This document shows positions 17,351-24,615 of a DNA stretch of 54,018 bases, one piece after another. Position 1 is the first letter of the stretch. Each line of letters opens with the position of its first letter. Made by a program: the position numbers and the translations under genes. The stretch comes from Alphaproteobacteria bacterium UBA2964. Lineage in GTDB: Bacteria; Pseudomonadota; Alphaproteobacteria; MPNO01; UBA2964. The notes under the pieces were generated by a model. The model was not told where the DNA came from and made no database searches. It saw only the letters and a list, made by a program, of their open reading frames with translations. The stretch is from contig CAJJCG010000057.1 in the NCBI GenBank assembly GCA_905182615.1, positions 1 through 54,018 on the forward strand. The letters are read 5' to 3'.

Positions 17351-18271
17351 CTACTTACCGGTTTTTGGTCTGGCCTTTTCACCAGCGGATTGTTCTTCGC
17401 TCTCCAACGCTTCGGCAAGGCTAGCGGTCGCGCTTCCAGGACGCAGTGGCTTCGGCTGTGAGGCATCCGGCGCCCAACCGGTTAGATAGAGGACCTGAAA
17501 ACTAGCAGAGATACGTCCGTCGCTGTCGCCAAACATTTCTGAGTAGCGTTCTGCGGCCCTTAAGAATATTTGGCGTTTCGAAAATGTACGGGGGCGGGCA
17601 AGGACGGCGTTGGCTTCTCCCATGCCACGCAAATCGCGCATTAAAGCAAACACATCCGTGTAGGTCACCGTAATGGTATCGCTGTCGGCGACCGGCAGAT
17701 TAAACCCGGCGCGTTGTAGTAACGCGGCAGTATCGGAAAGCTCGGCGAAGGGTGAAACGCGGGGTGAAACACCTCCGGAGATTTCCGTTTCGGCCTCAAA
17801 CATCACTTGCCGTAGTTCGGTTAGAGTTTCACCGCCGAGAATAGCGGCCATAAACAATCCATCAGGTTTGAGAGATTGGCGGCATTGGATCAGCGTGCCA
17901 GGCACATCATTTGTCCAATGGAGAACCAAATTACTGACAATCAGGTCGGCGCAGGCGGGGGCAATCGGGAGAGCTTCCTCGTCGGCGATAAAGTTTGGCG
18001 CATCTGCGCCGGGAGAGAGCCCCATCTCAATCATGGTTTCGATGGGCGGGTTTTGAGAAAGCAGTCGGCTCAGGTGGTTTCCCCGGGCACCGATGTCGAT
18101 GGTGAGATTAAATTTGCGTCTTATATCCGCCAACCGATCAACCAGGCGCTCGGCGACTTCGCGAAACAGGAAATCATGGTCGGCAAACCCCGCGGCTGCC
18201 CGTTCCCGTTGGCGTCGAACGGCCATCCGGTCAAAAATTACTGCGTTAGAGTTGGGTTCACCTGCGGGCAT
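17351..18271 (-). CDS. SAM-dependent methyltransferase-fold protein, NDUFAF5/BioC-like
   Basis: The 306-residue class I methyltransferase fold starts VIFDRMAVRRQRERAA, the signature of the NDUFAF5 (C20orf7)-like group of alphaproteobacteria and mitochondria. TIDIGARGNHLSRLL is the degenerate motif I, DLIVSNLVLHWTNDVPGTL the motif IV region, and LKPDGLFMAAILGGETLTEL follows. In mitochondria the homologue hydroxylates an arginine of a complex I subunit; BioC is the related malonyl-ACP methyltransferase. The usual neighbours comF and grxC lie nearby, but a rhodanese gene intervenes and faces the other way. I favour NDUFAF5-like over BioC because no biotin genes are near. Confidence 0.82.
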   Translation of the reverse strand: MPAGEPNSNAVIFDRMAVRRQRERAAAGFADHDFLFREVAERLVDRLADIRRKFNLTIDIGARGNHLSRLLSQNPPIETMIEMGLSPGADAPNFIADEEALPIAPACADLIVSNLVLHWTNDVPGTLIQCRQSLKPDGLFMAAILGGETLTELRQVMFEAETEISGGVSPRVSPFAELSDTAALLQRAGFNLPVADSDTITVTYTDVFALMRDLRGMGEANAVLARPRTFSKRQIFLRAAERYSEMFGDSDGRISASFQVLYLTGWAPDASQPKPLRPGSATASLAEALESEEQSAGEKARPKTGK

Positions 18272-18366
18272 GCGTTGACTATGTCATGCGACAACGGACC
18301 TTTAAAGCGAGGTCGGTTGTCGGTCAGGCACGGGATGCATAGAATGACGATCCTTTTCGTTCCTGT

Positions 18367-19983
18367 ATGAGATTATATTTAGTCATGACCAATCAAATAA
18401 CTCCTAAAGATCTTCGCAGCTGGCTTTTCGATGACGACGAGCTCTCTCTTCTTGATGTCAGAGAAGAAGGCGTCTTTGGTGCCGATGGACATCTGCTGTT
18501 TGCAGTGTGTCTGCCGATGAGCCGGTTGGAGCTGGATATTTTGTCGGTGGTGCCGCGAAAATCGGTTCGTCTGGTTTTATGTGATGGTGGTGATGGCCTC
18601 GCTGACCGTGCAGCAGCAAAACTGAGCGATTGGGGATACACCGATGTTTTAGTCCTTGTTGGTGGTGTGCCCGGTTGGGAGGAAGCGGGCAATGTGGTTT
18701 TCAGAGGTGTGAATGTTCCGTCAAAAGCTTTTGGTGAATTTGTCGAAATTGAATCTGATACGCCGAATGTTTCTGCCGAAGAGCTGAAAGCGATGATAGA
18801 TGGTGGTGAAAACATGGTCGTGCTCGATAGCCGTCCGTGGGTGGAGTATCGCCGGATGAATATCCCGACCGGCATCGACTGCCCCGGTGCTGAGCTGGCC
18901 TATCGGGTCCATGATATTGTCGACGATCCTGACCGCACCGTGGTGGTCAATTGTGCGGGCCGAACCCGTAGTATCATCGGCGCGCAGTCACTCATCAATG
19001 CCGGGGTACCCAATAAAGTGATGGCATTGCGAAACGGCACAATGGGGTGGGCCTTGGCTGGCTTCGATCTCGAGACCGGCAGTGACCGAAATTTCTTGCC
19101 GGTGAGCGACGATGGCTTGAAAGACGCTTTGGCCTGTGCTGAACGAGTCTCCAAGAGATTTGGCATTCAAACGGCAGACCGTGCGACACTTGAGAGCTGG
19201 CAAACGGAAACCGATGCAAAATCTCTTTACCTACTCGATGTGCGAAATCCAGATGAATATGCGGTGGGCCATCTTCCGGGCTCGCTTTCCGCTCCCGGTG
19301 GTCAGTTGGTACAGGCAACGGATAAATGGGCTGGAACTTATAGAAGCCGGTTGGTGCTGATTGATGATACCGGCGTGCGCGCGACGATGACAGCGTCTTG
19401 GCTCGTTCAGATGGGCTGGTCGAATGTGTTTGTGCTCAAAGACGGCCTTGAAGATACCGCGCTTGAAAGTGGTGCTCAGCAGGCACCCATAGTGCCCGTG
19501 GTAAACAGTGCGATTGAGATGATGTCTTCTGACGACCTTAATACAGCAATTAAGACGGACTCAGTGACCGTTGTCGATTTGGCAACTAGCCTCGAATACA
19601 AGGCGGCCCATATTTCAGGTGCCTGGTGGGCGGTTCGCTCGCGGCTTGCCAATTCCTTGTCAGAAGTTTCTGGTGATGGGCCGTTAGTGTGTACTTCGCC
19701 CGATGGAATTCTCGCCGCTTATGCAGCGTCTGATATCGCAGAGTTGACTGATCGACCTGTGCGGGTGCTCGATGGTGGGACGACAGCATGGCAGGCAGCG
19801 GGGCTACCTGTGGCGCAAGGCTTTGAAAATATGGCCGATCAAAACAATGATATTCAATACAAGGCCTATGATCATGACGACAATATCGAATTCCATATGC
19901 AGGAATATCTGAGCTGGGAAACCGGCCTCGTCGAGCAGGTTGCGCGTGACGGCACGGCAAGGTTTAAACATTTCCCAGTCTAA
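18367..19983 (+). CDS. four-domain rhodanese-like sulfurtransferase
   Basis: A 538-residue protein made of four rhodanese repeats at roughly 10-110, 125-245, 275-375 and 385-485. The active-site loops differ: LVLCDGGDG in the first, VVNCAGRTRS in the second, LVLIDDTGVRA in the third (the cysteine is replaced by Asp, so inactive) and LVCTSPDG in the fourth. Tandem rhodaneses of this kind act in cytoplasmic sulfur transfer or thiosulfate metabolism. It has no signal peptide. Translation may begin at 18367 or at the ATG at 18385 (MTNQITPKDL). The stop overlaps the start of comF as TAATG, so the two are coupled. Confidence 0.87.
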   Translation: MRLYLVMTNQITPKDLRSWLFDDDELSLLDVREEGVFGADGHLLFAVCLPMSRLELDILSVVPRKSVRLVLCDGGDGLADRAAAKLSDWGYTDVLVLVGGVPGWEEAGNVVFRGVNVPSKAFGEFVEIESDTPNVSAEELKAMIDGGENMVVLDSRPWVEYRRMNIPTGIDCPGAELAYRVHDIVDDPDRTVVVNCAGRTRSIIGAQSLINAGVPNKVMALRNGTMGWALAGFDLETGSDRNFLPVSDDGLKDALACAERVSKRFGIQTADRATLESWQTETDAKSLYLLDVRNPDEYAVGHLPGSLSAPGGQLVQATDKWAGTYRSRLVLIDDTGVRATMTASWLVQMGWSNVFVLKDGLEDTALESGAQQAPIVPVVNSAIEMMSSDDLNTAIKTDSVTVVDLATSLEYKAAHISGAWWAVRSRLANSLSEVSGDGPLVCTSPDGILAAYAASDIAELTDRPVRVLDGGTTAWQAAGLPVAQGFENMADQNNDIQYKAYDHDDNIEFHMQEYLSWETGLVEQVARDGTARFKHFPV

Positions 19984-20588
19984 TGGCGGCGGTTTGGAAA
20001 CCATCTTCGTCACCGGTTTCTGCTGCATTTACGCGCGGCCTCGATTTCGTTTCTGATCCGTTATTGCCGCGACGTTGTATTTCCTGTGGCACCGTCGTTG
20101 ATGGGGATGGCGCGCTCTGCGCTTCGTGTAGGCCTGAAATACGATTTTTATCGCGACCGCATTGCCAGGCGTGTGGTTTTCCCTTTGAGTTCGATCATGC
20201 TGCGGATGCTCGGTGTGCGGCTTGTTATAGGGACCCGCCACTTTATGAACGTGCGCGGGCGGTGTTTCGCTATGATGATGCCAGCCGACAAGCTCTCCTG
20301 GCCTTTAAACATGCGGATCGAACTGACGTGGCGCCTGACTTTGCCGGGATGATGGCTCAGGCAGGTAGTGAGCTCCTGACGGGTGCTGATCTTATTGTTC
20401 CGGTCCCCCTGCATAGACGCCGATTAATATCCCGGCGGTATAATCAGTCAGCTTTATTGGTCTTGGCACTTGCCAAGATCACCTCCGTTGCAGCGGTACC
20501 TGCCTGTACCAAGGTATTGCTGCGAGGCGGCGCTTGCGTTGTCGATGTGTTGACCCTGGCCCGTGTTGTCAGACCAGCGAGTAAATAA
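19983..20588 (+). CDS. comF: ComF-family protein lacking its PRPP-binding segment
   Basis: This 201-residue protein has the ComF N-terminus: a double zinc ribbon with the pairs CISC...CASC and CQAC...CAAC, then RAVFRYDDASRQALLAFKHADR and VPVPLHRRRLISRRYNQSA of the phosphoribosyltransferase fold. Family members are about 240-260 residues. Here TKVLLRG is joined directly to GACVVDVLTLARVVR, the normal C-terminus. The roughly 50 residues between, including the DDVLTTGAT-type PRPP loop, are missing in frame. ComF proteins help DNA uptake, but this one could not bind PRPP in the usual way. It is coupled to the rhodanese gene and followed by grxC. Confidence 0.85.
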   Translation: MAAVWKPSSSPVSAAFTRGLDFVSDPLLPRRCISCGTVVDGDGALCASCRPEIRFLSRPHCQACGFPFEFDHAADARCAACYRDPPLYERARAVFRYDDASRQALLAFKHADRTDVAPDFAGMMAQAGSELLTGADLIVPVPLHRRRLISRRYNQSALLVLALAKITSVAAVPACTKVLLRGGACVVDVLTLARVVRPASK

Positions 20589-20660
20589 TGGGTCTCGCCA
20601 AGGCGCTTCATTGTCCCTACATAGTATTCCGTTTCTGAATCTGATCTGAGCAGGTGTTTT

Positions 20661-20927
20661 GTGCCCAATATTGAAGTCTATTCGTCGCTGTTTTGCCCCT
20701 ACTGCGCGCGCGCCAAGAATATCTTGCAAAAGAAGGGCGTGGCATTCACGGAGATTGACGTCGATGGTGACCCCGCAGTCCGGATCGCCATGATGGAAAG
20801 AGCGCAGGGGCGAACATCAGTTCCTCAGATATTTTTTGATGGGGAGTTGATCGGCGGTTCTGACGATCTTGTGGCTCTCGAAATGTCAGGAGAACTGGAT
20901 CGCAAATTGCAGGCCACGAGTGAGTGA
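20661..20927 (+). CDS. grxC: glutaredoxin 3
   Basis: An 88-residue dithiol glutaredoxin. The active site CPYC is at residues 12-15, the cis-proline TSVPQIF and the GSDDL glutathione-binding turn follow in normal order, and the length is standard. It reduces disulfides and glutathionylated proteins with glutathione. The start is a GTG at 20661. The comF-grxC order is the usual one for alphaproteobacteria; the carbon-nitrogen hydrolase gene that often comes next is absent. Confidence 0.95.
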   Translation: MPNIEVYSSLFCPYCARAKNILQKKGVAFTEIDVDGDPAVRIAMMERAQGRTSVPQIFFDGELIGGSDDLVALEMSGELDRKLQATSE

Positions 20928-20961
20928 CGCTTTTAAGCTGGCCTGTAATTAGGCAACCGCT

Positions 20962-20988
20962 AGTCGTTGCAGTTTGATCGCAGCGACT
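20962..20988. terminator. hairpin between convergent grxC and methyltransferase genes
   Basis: AGTCGTTGC and GCAGCGACT pair over nine bases with one wobble and a nine-base loop. It sits in the 70-base gap between two converging genes, where a two-way terminator is expected. There is no T-run on either side, so termination would be weak or factor-dependent. Confidence 0.4.
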
Positions 20989-20997
20989 TGAAGTCTG

Positions 20998-21549
20998 TTA
21001 TAGGGAAGCCGGTGCGCCATCGAGGGGACGATTGACCGCACAAAGTCGTTGTTTAACGGCAGGTGACGGTGTTCCCAGGACACCTTCCTCATAGGCAACG
21101 ACGCGTAGCCTGTCAGAACAAACCGATAAGAGTTCGCTCGGTTTCAGCAAAAAGTTTGGGTTCGAGGGACGGCCATATTCTTTATTGCCCATGCTAAAGG
21201 TCTCGTAGATCAGGACCCCATCGTCATCGAGAGCATCGATAATGGCCGGAAAGAGGAGCCTATACAGGTAGTTGGTTACAATGATGCCGTTGAATTTGCG
21301 AGAGCCTAGTGGCCAGGGACTACCATCTTCCAGGTCTGCTCCAATTAATTCTATCGTGCCGGCATTTTCTGTTTCGCTAATACCTGAGAGATCACGATCC
21401 ACCGCGGTTACTTGGTATCCGAGGCATGCTAGATAGTGTGTATGCCGCCCATTACCGCAGGCGAGATCGAGAACAGTGCCGCCTGATTTGACCAAAGGCG
21501 CAAACCGGGCAACCCAATCCAGCGGTTTCTCGGATTGATGGGTGTTCAT
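20998..21549 (-). CDS. class I SAM-dependent methyltransferase
   Basis: A small methyltransferase-fold protein of 183 residues. Motif I is VLDLACGNGRHTHYLA, motif II VTAVDRD and motif III IELIGADLED, followed by FNGIIVTNYLYRLLFPAI and LIYETFSMGN. I place the start at the ATG at 21549 (MNTHQSEKPLDWV); a TTG further upstream gives 12 more residues with little support. The short compact form resembles TehB-like or thiopurine-type enzymes, but the substrate is unknown. It is divergent from the DUF1178 gene. Confidence 0.82.
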   Translation of the reverse strand: MNTHQSEKPLDWVARFAPLVKSGGTVLDLACGNGRHTHYLACLGYQVTAVDRDLSGISETENAGTIELIGADLEDGSPWPLGSRKFNGIIVTNYLYRLLFPAIIDALDDDGVLIYETFSMGNKEYGRPSNPNFLLKPSELLSVCSDRLRVVAYEEGVLGTPSPAVKQRLCAVNRPLDGAPASL

Positions 21550-21645
21550 GTCCAGCTTGATAATCGTTAACGCTTGATTTAACAAACAGTCTCATCATTT
21601 AACTGTAACCTAGTTGCAACATTCTGACGGCGGTATTCTCGGTAA

Positions 21646-22083
21646 ATGATCGTCTTTGACCTCAAATGCAGCAATGACCACGAGTTTGAAACGTGGTTCC
21701 CGAGTAGTGATGCCTTCGACAAGCAGCGCAAGGCTAAGAAAGTCGTGTGCCCGATTTGCGGCGACGCAAAGGTCGATAAGGCGCTGATGGCGCCATCGGT
21801 TTCCGGTGCCAAGAAGAAAGGCGAAAAGGCCGTTCACCTGTCTTCAAAAGCTGAAGAGCAGGTTGGAAAATACATGACGGCGCTCAAGGAAATCCGCGAA
21901 GAGGTCGAGAAGAACAGCGATTACGTTGGTGACAAGTTTCCTGAAGAAGCCCGCAAAATTCATTACGGCGAAACGGAAGAGCGTGGCATTCACGGTGAAG
22001 CAAGCGATGAGGAAGCTGCGGAGCTGGTTGAAGAGGGCATCGACGTCCAAAAGGTCCCATGGGTTCCAACCCACGACGCTTAA
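21646..22083 (+). CDS. DUF1178 family protein
   Basis: A 145-residue protein with the typical N-terminus MIVFDLKCSNDHEFETWF and a short zinc-ribbon-like pair (C8 and CPIC further on), then KVDKALMAPSVSG, a charged middle and the conserved end VEEGIDVQKVPWVP. Its function is not known. In related genomes it sits between grxC or a nitrilase-like gene and ubiG, as it nearly does here. Confidence 0.92.
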   Translation: MIVFDLKCSNDHEFETWFPSSDAFDKQRKAKKVVCPICGDAKVDKALMAPSVSGAKKKGEKAVHLSSKAEEQVGKYMTALKEIREEVEKNSDYVGDKFPEEARKIHYGETEERGIHGEASDEEAAELVEEGIDVQKVPWVPTHDA

Positions 22084-22116
22084 GCTTTGTTCCCTAATTA
22101 AATCAAGAAGATCGAG

Positions 22117-22420
22117 CTACGGCGGTTTCATGCTCGTCTGGCATAGCATGTCATGCACCTGACCGCGGTTACGTGTCTGATGATTAAAGAAGTGATCCAG
22201 CAGTGGCGCTATCGGCGTTTCAGGCGCGGTCCCAGCGGTGTTGTGGCAGCCATATTCGGTCTCCCACGAGAATATGGTTGAGGGTGCGGTGTATCGAACC
22301 GAAGAATGCTTTCCGGTCCGCAAAATAAGCTTCGTCACCAATTGTGGCGACGGCGCAATAAAGCAGTTTGTTAGCCCACCGGTTATAGTCAGCCAGCAGT
22401 TTAAAATGCTCAAGAATCAT
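22117..22420 (-). pseudogene. degraded DinB-family gene
   Basis: The start reads MILEHFKLLADYNRWANKLL and continues to FGSIHRTLNHILVGDRIWLP, the N-terminal half of a DinB/DUF664-type four-helix protein. In another frame, further along the same strand, TPIAPLLDHFFNHQTRNRGQ and VHDMLCQTSMKPP follow, the family's C-terminal helix. The two parts join near 22210-22230 with a frame change, and the total is about 100 codons against a usual 160 or so, so the middle is deleted. The second metal-site histidine (normally NHxTHHRGQ) is also changed to NHQTRNRGQ. DinB-family proteins are metal-dependent, often thiol-transferase-related enzymes; this copy is surely inactive. Confidence 0.8.
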
Positions 22421-22430
22421 CAGACATCTC

Positions 22431-23183
22431 CTAGAGCTTTGTGGCGCAAAGCATATAGTTGACGGCGACGTCTTTTGAGAGACGCCAATCATCCTTCAAC
22501 GGGTTGTAGGTCACGCCGGTCATATTGATGATTTCAGCGTCATTACCGGTTAGCGATAGCGCGAGCTCTGATGGTTTTACGAATTTGTTCCACTGATGGG
22601 TTCCACGGGGCATCCAGCGCAATATGTATTCTGCGCCGACGATTGCCAGGGCATACGCCTTGGCTGTGCGGTTTAGCGTTGCGACGATCAGCAACCCGCT
22701 TGGTTTGGTGAGGGCTACGCAAGACGCCATAAATAAATCTACGTCGGCGACATGTTCTATTATTTCCAGCGCTAATACGATATCGAACTGCTTCTTTTCG
22801 GCTGCCAGCGTTTCCGCGGCGGCAACACGATAGTCAATGTCGAGACTCCCTTGTTCGGCATGAAGGCTGGCAACACCAATATTCCTTTCAGAGGCATCGA
22901 TTGCGGACGCTGTGGCGCCCATTCTTGCTATCGGTTCTGTGACCAGCCCACCACCACAGCCAACATCGAGAACTGTAAGACCCCCCAACGGCTTCAAACT
23001 GCGTTTGTCGCGTTCAAAGTGTTCGCAAATCCGGTCGCGGATATAACCAAGCCGTACGGGGTTGAAACAGTGTAGGGGCCTAAAATCCCCTTCTGGATCC
23101 CACCAGGCGTCTGCAAGGGCAGAAAATCGACCGATTTCGGCGGGATCGACCGTATTTTCACGTTCAATTTCGGCTATTGTCAT
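22431..23183 (-). CDS. ubiG: ubiquinone biosynthesis O-methyltransferase UbiG
   Basis: The 250-residue length is standard. UbiG carries out both O-methylations in ubiquinone synthesis. FSALADAWWDPEGDFRPLH, the pattern NPVRLGYIRDR, the SAM motif LTVLDVGCGGGLVTEPIARM, VLALEIIEHVADV and the C-terminal MTGVTYNPLKDDWRLS are all family hallmarks. The ATG at 23183 faces away from lysC. The stop lies just upstream of the DinB relic. Confidence 0.96.
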   Translation of the reverse strand: MTIAEIERENTVDPAEIGRFSALADAWWDPEGDFRPLHCFNPVRLGYIRDRICEHFERDKRSLKPLGGLTVLDVGCGGGLVTEPIARMGATASAIDASERNIGVASLHAEQGSLDIDYRVAAAETLAAEKKQFDIVLALEIIEHVADVDLFMASCVALTKPSGLLIVATLNRTAKAYALAIVGAEYILRWMPRGTHQWNKFVKPSELALSLTGNDAEIINMTGVTYNPLKDDWRLSKDVAVNYMLCATKL

Positions 23184-23353
23184 TTTTCTTTCACGTACCC
23201 TAGTTTATGTCGAGCCCTGAATTACTTGCCACTTAAGGAAGATATAGAGTAAGAAAACGCCCGCTGCACGCAGGATCAAAACATTATTGTTGCTTGCCGG
23301 ACTGGCATAACAGGCTGGAACTGGATGCCAGCATTTTTCGGGTGGATTTCGAG

Positions 23354-24574
23354 ATGACACGGGTTGTCCAGAAATTTGGGGGCACTTCAGTTGCCGATAT
23401 CGACCGTATTAAGGCTGTGGCCCAACGGGTCAAGGCCGAGGTTGATCAGGGGAGTGAAGTTGCCGTAGTGGTTTCCGCGATGTCGGGGACAACGAACCAG
23501 CTTGTCGACTGGGCGGTTCAGGCTGCGCCTTTGTATGATGCAAGGGAATACGACACGGTCGTCGCGGCAGGGGAACAAATTACCGCGGGTCTTCTTGCGT
23601 TATGCCTACAGACAATTGGTGTCGATGCACGGTCTTGGCTTGGCTGGCAGATTCCGCTCAGAACAGACGATGCGCATGGCAAGGCCCGCATCACAGAAAT
23701 TGAAACGGACACATTATCAGAACGCCTTTCCTCGGGGCAGGTTGCTGTGGTGGCCGGTTTTCAGGGGATCGCCTCGGATAACAGAATCACAACGTTGGGC
23801 CGAGGTGGCTCGGATACATCCGCCGTGGCGCTTGCGGCGGCGCTCAATGCTGATCGATGTGATATCTTTACTGATGTTGACGGGGTTTATACGACCGATC
23901 CAAGGATTGTCGGCAAGGCCCGCAAGCTGGATCGAATTACATACGAAGAAATGCTGGAAATGGCATCGCTCGGTGCCAAGGTATTGCAAACCCGGTCAGT
24001 TGAGTTGGCAATGAATTATAATGTCCGGGTTCAGGTGCGGTCGTCATTTTCAGACGCCGAGGGAACGTTGGTTGTAGATGAGGGTGAAATCGTGGAACAG
24101 GAAGTTGTGAGTGGCATCGCCTATAGCAAGGATGAAGCAAAAATCACATTAGTTCGCGTTGCAGATCAACCGGGTGTCGCCGCAGCTATATTCGGCCCGT
24201 TGTCAGATGCCAGCGTCAATGTCGATATGATCGTCCAGAATGTTTCGGAAGACGGCAAGGCGACAGATATGACCTTCACCGTCGTTAAAGAAGATTTCGT
24301 GCGGGCCACGGCAATCCTGGAATCGAATAAGGAATCGCTCGGCTATGAACGCTTGGTGTCGGATTCTAATGTCGTGAAGATTTCCGTGATCGGTGTCGGC
24401 ATGCGAAGCCATGCTGGCGTGGCGCAGCGTATGTTCACGGCGCTTGCCGATAAGGGTATCAATATTCAGGTAATCTCAACATCCGAAATCAAAGTCAGCG
24501 TTTTGGTGTCTGAGGATTATACCGAGCTCGCTTTGCGGGCTTTGCACACTGCGTATGGCTTAGACGCCGAGTAG
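23354..24574 (+). CDS. lysC: aspartate kinase
   Basis: This 406-residue enzyme makes aspartyl phosphate, the entry to lysine, methionine and threonine. I use the ATG at 23354, which gives the usual MTRVVQKFGGTSVADIDRI start; an in-frame ATG 60 bases upstream would add an atypical extension. KFGGTS, the GRGGSDTSAVALAAAL loop and FTDVDGVYTTDPRI are the catalytic motifs. Two C-terminal ACT domains (about 265-405) with VADQPGVAAAIFGPL and VGVGMRSHAGVAQRMF point to feedback inhibition by amino acids. ptsP follows in the same direction. Confidence 0.97.
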   Translation: MTRVVQKFGGTSVADIDRIKAVAQRVKAEVDQGSEVAVVVSAMSGTTNQLVDWAVQAAPLYDAREYDTVVAAGEQITAGLLALCLQTIGVDARSWLGWQIPLRTDDAHGKARITEIETDTLSERLSSGQVAVVAGFQGIASDNRITTLGRGGSDTSAVALAAALNADRCDIFTDVDGVYTTDPRIVGKARKLDRITYEEMLEMASLGAKVLQTRSVELAMNYNVRVQVRSSFSDAEGTLVVDEGEIVEQEVVSGIAYSKDEAKITLVRVADQPGVAAAIFGPLSDASVNVDMIVQNVSEDGKATDMTFTVVKEDFVRATAILESNKESLGYERLVSDSNVVKISVIGVGMRSHAGVAQRMFTALADKGINIQVISTSEIKVSVLVSEDYTELALRALHTAYGLDAE

Positions 24575-24615
24575 GATATGCGCTGCCCTTGGTGGCGGCG
24601 AGACAGCGACGGATA

